A stretch of DNA of 64,000 nt from Flavobacterium sp. LC2016-23. GTDB lineage: Bacteria > Bacteroidota > Bacteroidia > Flavobacteriales > Flavobacteriaceae. The stretch lies in contig NZ_WKKE01000026.1 of NCBI RefSeq assembly GCF_009674775.1, positions 28,540 through 92,539 of the forward strand. Direction: 5' to 3'. The notes beneath the pieces were generated by a model, which ran no database searches, had not been told where the DNA came from, and saw only the letters and a program-made list of their open reading frames with translations. Both the position numbers and the translations under genes were made by a program. Shown in pieces: positions 25,285 to 33,761 of the stretch; the stretch's first letter is position 1; every line of letters starts with the position of its first letter.

Positions 25285-26088
25285 CTAATTTAAAATAAAA
25301 CGCTGCACTACCTCGGCAACACCGTCATTATTATTGGAAGCCACAATCAAATTGGCTCTGTCGCGTAATTCAGGGGTTACATTATCCACCCAAACGCCAA
25401 GTCCGGCATATTCAATCATGGTGAGGTCATTTCCGGCATTTCCTACTGCAATAATTTCACTTTGATGAATATTGAGCTTTGCTGCCAGAAGTTTAAGACT
25501 CGCCGCTTTATCGATTCCCTGCTGAGCTGCTTCCAAAAAGAAAGGTTTAGACATGGCCACACTTAAATGAGGCATTGCTGCTTTCAGGTCCTGCTCTACT
25601 TCTTTTAAATAAGAAGGCTCTTCCAATAAAATACATTTTACTGCCGCTCTGTTTACGGCGTCCTTAAAACTTGGTACTTTGCGATGTGGCAATCCTGTTA
25701 TTTCTTTTTCAATTTCAATATACTCCGAATCGGTTTCGCTGATAATTTCGTTATCCAGATAAGTAATAATATGGGTTTTCATCTTCACACTATAATCGTA
25801 CAATTCATGAATCTGTTCGATTGTCAGTTTTTGCTCAAATAAAATAAGATCCTCTTTTACCGTACTAATAATAGCTCCGTTAAATGAAATAATAAATGAA
25901 TCGTTCAGATCTAATTCTAATTCTTTGGCATAAGCCGTCATCGCAGAAGTTGGGCGGCCGGAAGCCAAAACCACGTAAACACCTTTTGCCTGGGCTTTAA
26001 GAAGCACTTTTTTATTTAATTCCGAAATTTTATGATCGTCAGTCAACAAGGTATCATCCATGTCGAGCACCAGCATTTTATATTGCAT
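25285..26088 (-). CDS. Cof-type HAD-superfamily phosphatase
   Basis: A 267-residue haloacid-dehalogenase phosphatase of the Cof/YidA (type IIB cap) group. Motif I is LDMDDTLLTDDHKIS with Asp9 and Asp11. Motif II is in VVLASGRPTSAMTAY, motif III the Lys in ISTVKEDLILFEQ-like cap region and motif IV GNAGNDLTMIEYAGLGVWV near 215-230, with NNNDGVAEV at the end. Such enzymes hydrolyse sugar phosphates or cofactor phosphates such as pyridoxal phosphate. It is co-transcribed with the GNAT gene (2-base gap). Confidence 0.93.
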   Translation of the reverse strand: MQYKMLVLDMDDTLLTDDHKISELNKKVLLKAQAKGVYVVLASGRPTSAMTAYAKELELDLNDSFIISFNGAIISTVKEDLILFEQKLTIEQIHELYDYSVKMKTHIITYLDNEIISETDSEYIEIEKEITGLPHRKVPSFKDAVNRAAVKCILLEEPSYLKEVEQDLKAAMPHLSVAMSKPFFLEAAQQGIDKAASLKLLAAKLNIHQSEIIAVGNAGNDLTMIEYAGLGVWVDNVTPELRDRANLIVASNNNDGVAEVVQRFILN

Positions 26089-26106
26089 GTTTTTTTACTT
26101 TTAAGT

Positions 26107-26216
26107 CGCAGTCTCGGTTTTCAGTCCCAGTCCCAGTCCCAGTTTTCAGTCCCAGTCGCAGTCTCAGTTTTCAGTCTTCGACAAATTGAGACTGAAAACT
26201 GAGACTGAAAACTGCC
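26107..26216. repeat. Word-type inverted repeat, CAGTTTTCAGTC family
   Basis: Tandem CAGTCCCAGTCCCAG and CAGTTTTCAGTC units are followed by their complements. The last arm is a perfect 16-base pair, 26161-26176 with 26190-26205 (GACTGAAAACTGAGAC). The same words recur at 37440-37520 and 57975-58025. Confidence 0.88.
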
Positions 26217-26218
26217 TT

Positions 26219-26437
26219 TTAGATACTCATTCTGAAATCTTCGATCACAGGATTTGCTTTTGCGAAATCTGTTTCTTGTATAAATACTTCTACTGCCAGA
26301 TCTGTCTGCCCAAAGCCACCTAATCTTGCGGATTGAATATTATCTTTTTTAGTAGTTTCTACTCCTGCTTCTTCTAATCTTTGCTGCAAAGCAATGGCTA
26401 AAACTTCACTTCCTGAAAACACCTTCATTAATCCCAT
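26219..26437 (-). CDS. DUF2007 domain protein
   Basis: A 72-residue cytosolic protein recognised as DUF2007 (putative signal-transducing protein). It has the ferredoxin-like half MKVFSGSEVLAIALQQRLEEAGVETTKKDN and then VEVFIQETDFAKANPVIEDF. The second half of the family pattern, in which a strand carries the VxVxxxDxxxA motif, is present. Function is unknown. It is followed 31 bases upstream by the alpha/beta hydrolase gene on the same strand. Confidence 0.82.
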   Translation of the reverse strand: MGLMKVFSGSEVLAIALQQRLEEAGVETTKKDNIQSARLGGFGQTDLAVEVFIQETDFAKANPVIEDFRMSI

Positions 26438-26468
26438 AACATTTTATTTTTTTATTATTATTTAATTC

Positions 26469-27284
26469 TTACTCTAAAATTACTTTTAACTGATTCTGAA
26501 AATCATTATTTTCATTCATTCCAATATGATCCTGATCCCTCAATGGGTAAAAATGTCCATTTGATCTTAATATTTTACCCAGACGAATGGAATTTTCATA
26601 AGGAATCAATTGATCATTAGTTCCATGAAAAATATAAACCGGGCCTTTAATTTTGGGCAAATATTCATACGTTTCAAAATGAAACTTTTTCATAAAGTCC
26701 GGAAAAAACGGTACTCTCGTACTTGATAATTCCGTGAAACTATAATACGGGGCCTGCAAAAGTAAAGCTTTAGGCTTATTCTCTGAAGCCAATATAGCTG
26801 CAAGTCCTGAACCAATTGAATAGCCTGCAACAATAATTTTATTTTCGGGATATCGCTCTTTCAATTTTTTATAAACAATAGAAATATCCTTATTTAATTG
26901 TTCTTCATTTTCAATTTCGCCTTCACTTTTACCAAAACTTCTGTAATCTAAAATAAAAATATCATATCCCAAATTAGTATACGTACTCGCTATTTTGCCC
27001 CAGGTTTCTAATGTTCCGGCATTTCCGTGAAGATAAAAAACAAGCCCTTTGGATTTCTCTGATTTAAACAGAAGTCCATTCAGGTTTGCGCCATCGAAAG
27101 ACTTGATATTTAACTCCTCAAACTTTTGGTGATACTCGAATCGATACTCTTTTGAAAGTCTTTCACTTTGAAAAACCATTCCAATCTGATTGAAATAAAC
27201 ATAGGAAATAACAATAACATAAATAACAACGAAAAAAACTAAAAGTACAATCGCTAAAAATTTAAATGTTTTTAATATCTCCAT
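26469..27284 (-). CDS. Membrane-anchored alpha/beta hydrolase
   Basis: A 271-residue esterase-like protein with one N-terminal membrane helix (FLAIVLLVFFVVIYVIVISYVYF). The oxyanion motif is YLHGNAG and the nucleophile elbow GYSIGSG (residues about 152-158). The acid is likely in HGTNDQLIPYE and the His in DQDHIGMNE near the C-terminus. Similar proteins are called BEM46/YfhR-like and have no firm substrate. It lies 18 bases after the DEAD-like gene and 31 before DUF2007, suggesting one operon. Confidence 0.9.
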   Translation of the reverse strand: MEILKTFKFLAIVLLVFFVVIYVIVISYVYFNQIGMVFQSERLSKEYRFEYHQKFEELNIKSFDGANLNGLLFKSEKSKGLVFYLHGNAGTLETWGKIASTYTNLGYDIFILDYRSFGKSEGEIENEEQLNKDISIVYKKLKERYPENKIIVAGYSIGSGLAAILASENKPKALLLQAPYYSFTELSSTRVPFFPDFMKKFHFETYEYLPKIKGPVYIFHGTNDQLIPYENSIRLGKILRSNGHFYPLRDQDHIGMNENNDFQNQLKVILE

Positions 27285-27302
27285 GAATACTTTTTAAATC
27301 GA

Positions 27303-27968
27303 TTATTCCTCTTCTTCAATCTGGCCTTCTTCCTCGTCCAGTTCCTCTTCCCCTTCTTCATCCATATCAAAAAGATACGGTTCCAGCAACATTTTGTCTG
27401 CCAAAATTTCGATACGTTCCGTTAATACTTCGGCAAAAATAAGACGTTGTGTTTTGGCGATACTGTTAGAAATACGCATGATTTTAGTTTCATGACGTAG
27501 CTTTAAAATCGGATCTGAATCATCCAGAATAAACATTTTAAGACGGTTTACATTGTAACCTGCCGTCGTAAACATATCACTCAATTTATTTGGTGTTCCG
27601 ATTAAAACATCAACTCCCGTAGAAATATAGTTTTTATCGTAATCCATGTCTCCTTTATCATGAACACCATACACTTCAAGGTTGGTGTACTTTCCGTATT
27701 TCGCAAAAAGTTCAACCATTTCCAATACTTTGGTTTTGTCTTCCACAATAATCAAAGCTCTTGGTGATTCTTCTACCTGACCTGCCAATTGCTGAATAAC
27801 ATTCAGAACAATTGTCGTTGATTTTCCGCTTTGTTTTGGAGAAAGAATAATACAGTCAGCACCACTTTTTATAGTCGAAAAAGTTTCTTTCTGTAATACA
27901 TTAGGTTCTGTCAGACCATTTTCTATTAAGGCGTCCTGTAGCTTCTCGTTTATTTTTTTTAGTTTCAT
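27303..27968 (-). CDS. Minimal DEAD-box-like protein, one RecA domain
   Basis: A 221-residue protein like the N-terminal half of a DEAD/DEAH RNA helicase. Gln26 in LTEPNVLQKETF fits the Q motif, and the P-loop is SPKQSGKST at 43-51. IIVEDKTK (motif Ia region) and GTPNKL (Ib) follow, and LDDSD at 148-152 replaces the DEAD box. Motif III SAT is not clear, and there is no helicase-C domain; instead there is a very acidic tail (DMDEEGEEELDEEEGQIEEEE). The start is ATG 27968: the frame runs on to 28079 but that part is only the GCTGTAAGCTG word repeat. Probably an inactive or partner-dependent ATPase. Confidence 0.85.
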   Translation of the reverse strand: MKLKKINEKLQDALIENGLTEPNVLQKETFSTIKSGADCIILSPKQSGKSTTIVLNVIQQLAGQVEESPRALIIVEDKTKVLEMVELFAKYGKYTNLEVYGVHDKGDMDYDKNYISTGVDVLIGTPNKLSDMFTTAGYNVNRLKMFILDDSDPILKLRHETKIMRISNSIAKTQRLIFAEVLTERIEILADKMLLEPYLFDMDEEGEEELDEEEGQIEEEE

Positions 27969-27969
27969 T

Positions 27970-28200
27970 TTTTTTAATGCTGTAAGCTGTAGGCTGTAGG
28001 CTTTAAGCTGCAGACCTGCGCAAATTGATTTACTATTAATGCTATAGGCTTTAAGCTGTAAGCTGTAGGCCTCATGCAATTACTTTATTTATTTTAATGC
28101 TGTAAGCTGTAGGCCTTGAGCAATTACTTTATTTTTTTAATGCTAAGCGTTATGCTACTTTCTTTTATCACAGTAGACAGAGGCAGTAAGCTTAAAGCCT
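27970..28200. repeat. Word-type repeat cluster, GCTGTAAGCTGTAGGC family
   Basis: The gap holds many GCTGTAAGCTG, GTAGGCTTTAAGCTG and related words. It also has a longer direct duplication of CAATTACTTTATTT...TTAATGCTG (28077-28105 and 28118-28145). GCTTAAAGCC near 28190 is complementary to the words. It is the intergenic between the regulator and the DEAD-like gene. Confidence 0.8.
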
Positions 28201-28208
28201 AAAGCTTT

Positions 28209-29372
28209 TTATTTAGTGGCAAACATTTTTACGTCTGTTTCTGAGATTTCGTTTCCGCCAAGGATAATCAGTCTTTCGATTACATTTCGAAGCTCACGGA
28301 TATTTCCGGTCCAGTCGTATTCCTGTAATAGTTTTATAGCCTGAGCAGAAAATATTTTGACTGCATTTCCCTGCTCTGAAGCAATTTTCTCTGTAAAATG
28401 CATAATCAAAGCCGGAATATCGTCGCGTCTTTCATTTAATGGCGGAACTTTAATTAAAATTACCGCCAGCCTGTGGTATAAATCTTCACGGAAACGACCT
28501 TCTGCAATTTCTGTTTTTAAATCTTTATTGGTTGCTGCTACTACGCGAACATCTACTTTTATATCTTTTTCGGCGCCGACTCTGGTAATCATGCTTTCCT
28601 GCAGGGCTCTCAAAACTTTGGCTTGCGCCGAAAGGCTCATATCACCAATTTCATCCAGGAAGATAGTGCCTTTATCTGCTGCTTCAAATTTTCCGGCACG
28701 GTCCTTCACTGCCGATGTAAAAGCCCCTTTTACGTGTCCGAACAATTCACTTTCGATCAGTTCACTTGGAATCGCCGCACAGTTTACTTCAATAAGAGGA
28801 AAATTAGCACGTTCACTTTTTTCATGTAACTGATGCGCCACTAATTCTTTTCCTGTTCCGTTTGGTCCTGTAATTAAAACTCTCGCTTCAGTTGGGGCTA
28901 CTTTTTCAATCATCAGTTTAATATGATTTATAGCCTCGCTTTCCCCTACCATTTCGTAGTTCTTACTGACTTTTTTCTTCAGGATTTTGTTTTCAACTAC
29001 AAGTTGTTTTTTGTCTAAAGCATTACGAACCGTATTTAATAAACGGTTTAAATCCGGCGGTTTTGAGATATAATCAAATGCTCCCAGACGCATGGTATGA
29101 ATCGCCGTTTCCATATCGCCGTGACCTGAAATCATCACCATTGGAATTTCCGGTTTTATTTTTTTTGTTTCTTCCAAAACATCAACGCCATCCATTTTTG
29201 GCATTTTGATATCACACAAAACCAAATCGTAGTCGTTGTTTTTTATTTTTTCAAGACCTGCAACACCGTCTTCCGCTTCGTCTACCTGATACGTATCATT
29301 TTCTTCTGATAAGATCTTTACCAAAACTCTTCTGATCGCTGCTTCGTCTTCTATAATTAGTATTTTACTCAT
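28209..29372 (-). CDS. Sigma-54-type response regulator (NtrC family) without DNA-binding domain
   Basis: A 387-residue response regulator. The receiver domain (1-120) has the phospho-acceptor Asp54 in VLCDIKMPKMDG and Lys104. The AAA+ domain (about 142-375) has P-loop GPNGTGKE at 169-176, ELFGHVKGAFTSA at 210-221 (the GAFTGA loop has Ser for Gly), and GTIFLDEIGDM. The protein ends at ETDVKMFATK, right after the AAA+ lid, with no Fis-type helix-turn-helix. NtrC proteins remodel RNA polymerase-sigma54. With no DNA-binding domain it would act from solution, like FlgR-type proteins. No histidine kinase is adjacent. Confidence 0.92.
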   Translation of the reverse strand: MSKILIIEDEAAIRRVLVKILSEENDTYQVDEAEDGVAGLEKIKNNDYDLVLCDIKMPKMDGVDVLEETKKIKPEIPMVMISGHGDMETAIHTMRLGAFDYISKPPDLNRLLNTVRNALDKKQLVVENKILKKKVSKNYEMVGESEAINHIKLMIEKVAPTEARVLITGPNGTGKELVAHQLHEKSERANFPLIEVNCAAIPSELIESELFGHVKGAFTSAVKDRAGKFEAADKGTIFLDEIGDMSLSAQAKVLRALQESMITRVGAEKDIKVDVRVVAATNKDLKTEIAEGRFREDLYHRLAVILIKVPPLNERRDDIPALIMHFTEKIASEQGNAVKIFSAQAIKLLQEYDWTGNIRELRNVIERLIILGGNEISETDVKMFATK

Positions 29373-29380
29373 TTCTTTTT

Positions 29381-29470
29381 GAGGTTCTAAGGTTCTGAGA
29401 TGCTAAGGTTCTGAGTTTTTTTTTAAGAAGCTAACTTAGCGACTTAGTACCTCAGAACCTTAGCAACTTT
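29381..29470. repeat. Word-type inverted repeat, GGTTCTGAG family
   Basis: TGCTAAGGTTCTGAG (29401-29415) pairs perfectly with its complement at 29451-29465; further words flank both arms. Same family as 4505-4598 and 8701-8740. Confidence 0.87.
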
Positions 29471-29476
29471 AAAAAA

Positions 29477-30793
29477 TTAATATTTAAGCCATTTATACAA
29501 TTCTTTCCAGGTTGGTTTCTTTCCATACATTAAAATACCCACACGATAGATTTTTGCGGCGAACCAGACTACAAGGAAAAACGTAGCAAACAATAATGAT
29601 ACCGAAATCGCAATTTGCCACCACGGCACGCCAAACGGAAGTCGCATCAGCATTACAATTGGTGAGGTCAGCGGAATCATCGAAAAGACTACCGCAATAG
29701 TTCCGTGCGGATCGTTTACGACAGTAAAAAAACCAATATAGACACTCAGAATAAGCGGCATAATAATAGGAAGCAGGAATTGTTGCGAATCCGTCTGATT
29801 GTCAACGGCAGCTCCGATTGCAGCATAAAATGAACTGTATAGAAAATAACCTCCGATGAAATACACCACAAAACCAATTAATATACTGGCAATCGGTAAA
29901 TTCCATAATTCGGCAATGTACATTTGCGCCGGACCTGACAATTCCTGTTGTGCCGAATGCATTAATTCGGGTGAAATTCGGGCGGTTGGTCCAACATTCA
30001 CTCCGAAAAATGCGGAAGCCGCAAACATTAATCCCAAACCAATTATTGCCCAAATTACAAATTGCAGCAATCCTGCAAGTGAAGTTCCAATAATTTTACC
30101 AATCATCAACTGAAATGGTTTTACCGACGAAATAATGATTTCAATAATTCGGTTTGTTTTTTCTTCGATGACACTTCGCATGACCATATTGCCATAAATA
30201 ATGATGAACATCATAATCAAATAGCCGAATGCGCCTCCGATTCCGATTTTTATTTCGTTTAACCCTTTCAGGCTTTCTTCTCCGGAAGATTTCGCCAGAT
30301 GAATATTGACAGCTGCCTGTGCTTCCTGAATGGCTAACGTATCGAGTTTAGCCTGCTCCAGATTAATTTTTGTGATTTTTGATGCAATAACATCCTGTGT
30401 GTTTTCGATGAAAGAAATACTCGGACTGTTATTTGAAATATAGTCCACTTTAGTTTCCAGCTCTTTAAAATTATCCGTTTTAGGGATAATAATCAAACCA
30501 CTGAAATTCTCTTTGGTGATACTGTCTTTCAGTGCTTTTACATCAATTTCAGAAAGATTCAGGTATTTATATTCTGCGTCTTTCCTGTTCTGTTTTACAA
30601 AATCGCCGGCAAACAAACCTGTTTCGTCATGAATTGCAATTCGTTTGGTTTCGGCTTTCATAGAACTCAGATACCCGATAAAACCGGCAATTGCCACAAA
30701 CAACAGCGGACTTAAAAAAGTCATGACAACAAAAGATTTATTGCGGACTTTGGCAATAAATTCTCTTTTTATAATTAATGAAATGATGCTCAT
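29477..30793 (-). CDS. ABC-2 type transporter permease (NatB-like)
   Basis: A 438-residue permease. An N-terminal membrane helix (FVVMTFLSPLLFVAIAGFIGY) is followed by an extracytoplasmic domain of about 180 residues. Five or six more helices then make an ABC-2 core (YGNMVMRSVIEEKTNRIIEIIISSVKPFQLMIGKIIGTSLAGLLQFVIW). This is the NatB-type layout for Na+ or small-molecule export. The ATPase gene lies 96 bases upstream on the same strand with a repeat between, so they form one transporter. Substrate unproven. Confidence 0.92.
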   Translation of the reverse strand: MSIISLIIKREFIAKVRNKSFVVMTFLSPLLFVAIAGFIGYLSSMKAETKRIAIHDETGLFAGDFVKQNRKDAEYKYLNLSEIDVKALKDSITKENFSGLIIIPKTDNFKELETKVDYISNNSPSISFIENTQDVIASKITKINLEQAKLDTLAIQEAQAAVNIHLAKSSGEESLKGLNEIKIGIGGAFGYLIMMFIIIYGNMVMRSVIEEKTNRIIEIIISSVKPFQLMIGKIIGTSLAGLLQFVIWAIIGLGLMFAASAFFGVNVGPTARISPELMHSAQQELSGPAQMYIAELWNLPIASILIGFVVYFIGGYFLYSSFYAAIGAAVDNQTDSQQFLLPIIMPLILSVYIGFFTVVNDPHGTIAVVFSMIPLTSPIVMLMRLPFGVPWWQIAISVSLLFATFFLVVWFAAKIYRVGILMYGKKPTWKELYKWLKY

Positions 30794-30794
30794 T

Positions 30795-30888
30795 TTTTAG
30801 ATTAGTTAGATTTTCAGACTTCTTAGATTGTTAGATTTTTCGCTTCCCGGATTTAGTCTAAAAATCTAAGAAGTCTAACGATCTGAGA
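30795..30888. repeat. Word-type inverted repeat, TTAGATTG/AGACTTCTTAGAT family
   Basis: AGACTTCTTAGAT (30816-30828) pairs perfectly with ATCTAAGAAGTCT (30864-30876), flanked by TTAGATT words. It lies inside the ABC transporter operon. TTAGATTG words recur at 35985-36030. Confidence 0.85.
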
Positions 30889-30889
30889 T

Positions 30890-31810
30890 CTATTCCGTTA
30901 CTGTTTGAATAAAAATATCGTTTACGCTTGGAATTTTCTCTACAAAATGTGTTACTTGCCCGCGTTGTGTCAGCAGGTGTAATAATTCATTTGGAGTTGC
31001 ATTTCCGATTTGAATTTCTAATTTCAGATCGTCATTTAAGGATTTAAAACTTGACGGTGAAACGGTAAATTTTTGTGTAATGTCATACATCAGACCTTCT
31101 ACATTACTGGTCAGAATTCCGACTTCAAAACTGTTTGTTTTAAACTGACGTTTGACATCAACTAATTTTCCTTCAATCAGTTTATTAGATTTATGGATTA
31201 AAGCAATGTGATCACAAAGCTCTTCAACACTTTCCATTCGATGCGTAGAGAAAATTATGGTGGCGCCCTGTTCTTTCAAAGCTAAAATTTCATCTTTTAT
31301 GACATTGGCATTGACAGGGTCAAAACCGGAAAAAGGCTCATCAAAAATCAGCAGTTTCGGTTTATGAAGTACACAAACCACAAACTGAATTTTCTGTGCC
31401 ATTCCTTTGGAAAGCTCCTGAATTTTCTTGTTCCACCATCCTTGTATTCCTAAGCGGTCAAACCAATATTCCAATTGTATCTTAGCTTCGGCTTTAGAAA
31501 GTCCTTTCATTTGAGCCAGATACAAACATTGTTCGCCCACTTTCATTGACGTATACAAACCTCTTTCTTCAGGAAGGTAACCAATTGTCTGAATGTGTTT
31601 GGGCTGTAGTCTTTCTCCGTCCAGAATTACCTCACCACTATCGGGAAGTGTAATTTGGTTTATGATTCGGATAAGAGATGTTTTTCCAGCTCCGTTGGGA
31701 CCTAATAGTCCATAAATACTGCCTTTAGGCACATTTAATGAAACTTCGTTAAGCGCTACATAATCACCGTATTGTTTTACGACTTTATGTACTTCGAGTA
31801 AGTTGCTCAT
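30890..31810 (-). CDS. ABC transporter ATP-binding protein (NatA-like)
   Basis: A 306-residue ATPase for the NatB-like permease. Walker A is GPNGAGKTS (near 38-46), the Q-loop is in LPEERGLY, the signature is ELSKGMAQKIQ and Walker B is LLIFDEPFSGFDP, with the His switch in IFSTHR. The C-terminal tail (residues 220-306) is the usual extension of export ATPases. The start is ATG 31810 (MSNLLEVHKVVKQYGDY). The frame extends to 31879 but that part lacks family similarity. A TACTTTTAC-like element lies at 31861-31869 in reverse. Confidence 0.95.
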   Translation of the reverse strand: MSNLLEVHKVVKQYGDYVALNEVSLNVPKGSIYGLLGPNGAGKTSLIRIINQITLPDSGEVILDGERLQPKHIQTIGYLPEERGLYTSMKVGEQCLYLAQMKGLSKAEAKIQLEYWFDRLGIQGWWNKKIQELSKGMAQKIQFVVCVLHKPKLLIFDEPFSGFDPVNANVIKDEILALKEQGATIIFSTHRMESVEELCDHIALIHKSNKLIEGKLVDVKRQFKTNSFEVGILTSNVEGLMYDITQKFTVSPSSFKSLNDDLKLEIQIGNATPNELLHLLTQRGQVTHFVEKIPSVNDIFIQTVTE

Positions 31811-31903
31811 GCTGTTTTCAGGATTTTCTGCGTCAATTTGACCTTTCTTGGTCTGTGTCTGTAAAAGTAAATAATTCAAAGCGAATCTGCGTATTAATAC
31901 GCA

Positions 31904-31942
31904 AAAAACCCATCCTAATTTTTACATCGGGATGGGTTTTAT
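31904..31942 (-). terminator. Terminator of grpE-dnaJ
   Basis: AAACCCATCC (31906-31915) pairs with GGATGGGTTT (31930-31939), with T-run on the minus strand; it lies after the dnaJ stop and before the ABC ATPase start. Confidence 0.85.
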
Positions 31943-31971
31943 ATATTTAAACCTTTTAAAAAAAAATATCG

Positions 31972-33081
31972 TTATGAAAACATATCTTTTACTTTTTCAA
32001 AAAATGATTTCTCTGATTTTTCAGGACTCGGCACAAAGTGTTCGTCGTTTAAAGCATTTTCAAAAAATTGTTTTTGCTCTTTGTTTAACGTTTTTGGTGT
32101 CCATACATTTACGTGAACTAATAAATCGCCGCTTCCGTAACCGTTTATACTTGGAATACCTTTTCCTTTTAATCTTAATATTTTTCCGGATTGAATACCT
32201 TCCTCCAGTTTGATACGGACTTTTCCGTTGATGGCTTCAATATCTTTAGAAACGCCAAGAACTGCTTCCGGGAAACTGATATATAAATCAAAGTGAATAT
32301 TCTCACCTTCACGTTTCAGGAATTCGTGTTCTAATTCTTCGATAGCAACAATTAAATCTCCTGGAATACTGTTTCCGGGAGCGTCATTTCCTTTATTAGA
32401 AACTTTAAGCTGCATTCCGTCTACCACACCAGCAGGAATTTTGATAGAAACAGTTTCGTCTTCTACAACCATTCCTTGTGCATCTGCTTCAGAAGGTCTT
32501 TTATCTAAAATCTGACCGGAACCTCCACACGTAGGACAAGTTGATGCAGACTGCATTCTTCCTAAAATAGTGTTGGTCACACGCATTACCTGACCCTGAC
32601 CATTACAGGTCGAACAGGTTTTGTAGGTAACACCTTTGGCCTGCACCTTGCGTTTTACTTTTACTTTTTTCTCCACACCATTTGCAATCTCTTCTAAAGT
32701 CAACTTCACTTTAATTCTAAGATTACTTCCTTTAGCACGACGAGGACCACCTCCGCCTCCGCCGAAACCACCAAATCCACCACCAAAAATATCACCGAAC
32801 TGGCTGAAAATGTCATCCATATTCATACCGCCGTGACCACCGCCAAATCCTCCGGAACCATCAAATGCCTGATGTCCGTATTGGTCGTATTTCGCTTTTT
32901 TGTTCGGATCACTTAAAACTTCATAGGCTTCTGCTGCCAGTTTAAAGTTTTCTTCTGCCTCTTTGTCGCCCGGATTTTTATCAGGGTGATATTTCAACGC
33001 ACTTTTTCGATATGCTTTTTTAATTTCGGCAGCGTCAGCATTTTTTGAAATGCCAAGTATTTCGTAAAAATCTTTTTTCAT
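31972..33081 (-). CDS. dnaJ: Chaperone DnaJ (two CXXCXGXG motifs)
   Basis: The Hsp40 co-chaperone that activates DnaK and delivers substrates. In 369 residues the J domain has HPD at 32-34 and the G/F-rich linker covers about 75-115 (FGGGFGGFGGGGGG). The central zinc-binding domain has only two motifs (Cys156/159 in CSTCNGQG, Cys182/185 in CPTCGGSG) instead of four, so only one zinc site is left. Two C-terminal beta domains follow (VVEDETVSIKIPAGVVDGMQLKV...GDLIVAIEE). It is downstream of grpE in the same unit, with no dnaK nearby. Confidence 0.97.
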   Translation of the reverse strand: MKKDFYEILGISKNADAAEIKKAYRKSALKYHPDKNPGDKEAEENFKLAAEAYEVLSDPNKKAKYDQYGHQAFDGSGGFGGGHGGMNMDDIFSQFGDIFGGGFGGFGGGGGGPRRAKGSNLRIKVKLTLEEIANGVEKKVKVKRKVQAKGVTYKTCSTCNGQGQVMRVTNTILGRMQSASTCPTCGGSGQILDKRPSEADAQGMVVEDETVSIKIPAGVVDGMQLKVSNKGNDAPGNSIPGDLIVAIEELEHEFLKREGENIHFDLYISFPEAVLGVSKDIEAINGKVRIKLEEGIQSGKILRLKGKGIPSINGYGSGDLLVHVNVWTPKTLNKEQKQFFENALNDEHFVPSPEKSEKSFFEKVKDMFS

Positions 33082-33159
33082 AATTTAGGTTAAATTCCAA
33101 ATCAAAAATTCCAAATTCCAATACTTAAAAAATTGACTTTCAGAATATTGTCTGTATTT

Positions 33160-33738
33160 TTAGTTTCCGATAACCACTTTAGGAAAACGAATAATTTTGT
33201 CTCCTAATTTGTATCCTTTTTCGATTACATCAACAATTTTACCTTTCAGCTTGTCCGAAGGTGCAGGAATTTGCGTAATAGCTTCAGCAAAATCAGCATT
33301 AAAAGCATCACCTGCTCTTACTTCAACCTGCTCTAAACCTTTGGCAACTAAAGTACTTTTCAGTTTTTCATGAATTAACTCCACTCCTTTTTTCAAATTC
33401 TCATCTTCAGATTTGTTGATTTCTACAGTTGCTCTGTCAAAATCGTCTAAAACAGGAAGCATGGCTAACAAGACTTCTTGGTTGGCTGTTTTAAACAAAT
33501 CAATTCGTTCTTTTGAAGTTCTTTTTTTGTAATTTTCAAATTCGGCAAATAATCTCAAAAACTTATCTTTTTCTTTTGCCAAGTCCTGAGCTAATTGCTC
33601 TTCAACACTTAATTCTTCAACAATTAACTGCTCACCGTTGGCATTGTTCTCTAACGTTACATCATCTAATTCCTGATCGAACTCTGTATTTTCCGTAGTC
33701 ATATTACTTTTATTTTTAAAAATATTTTTAAACTTCAT
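33160..33738 (-). CDS. grpE: Nucleotide exchange factor GrpE
   Basis: GrpE releases ADP from DnaK. The 192-residue protein has an acidic disordered start (TENTEFDQELDDVTLENN), the long coiled coil (EEQLAQDLAKEKDKFLRLFAEFENYKKRTSKERIDLFK), and the beta domain VLDDFDRATVEINKSEDENLKKGVELIHEKLKSTLVAKGLEQ...IVDVIEKGYKLGDKIIRFPKVVIG. The start chosen is ATG 33738; ATG 33702 (MTTENTEF) is also possible and would match GrpE N-termini well. A near-perfect promoter lies directly upstream. dnaJ follows after 78 bases. Confidence 0.97.
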   Translation of the reverse strand: MKFKNIFKNKSNMTTENTEFDQELDDVTLENNANGEQLIVEELSVEEQLAQDLAKEKDKFLRLFAEFENYKKRTSKERIDLFKTANQEVLLAMLPVLDDFDRATVEINKSEDENLKKGVELIHEKLKSTLVAKGLEQVEVRAGDAFNADFAEAITQIPAPSDKLKGKIVDVIEKGYKLGDKIIRFPKVVIGN

Positions 33739-33761
33739 TTTTTATTCTTTGTGTTGGATTG

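Noticed and set aside
26107..26216. CRISPR-like tandem repeats
   Set aside because: The units are 6-12 bases, run together without spacers, and are followed by their own complement; no cas gene is present.
27969..28079. Upstream extension of the DEAD-like protein
   Set aside because: The added residues (AYSLQLKAYS...) repeat because the DNA is the GCTGTAAGCTG word repeat; the real start is ATG 27968.
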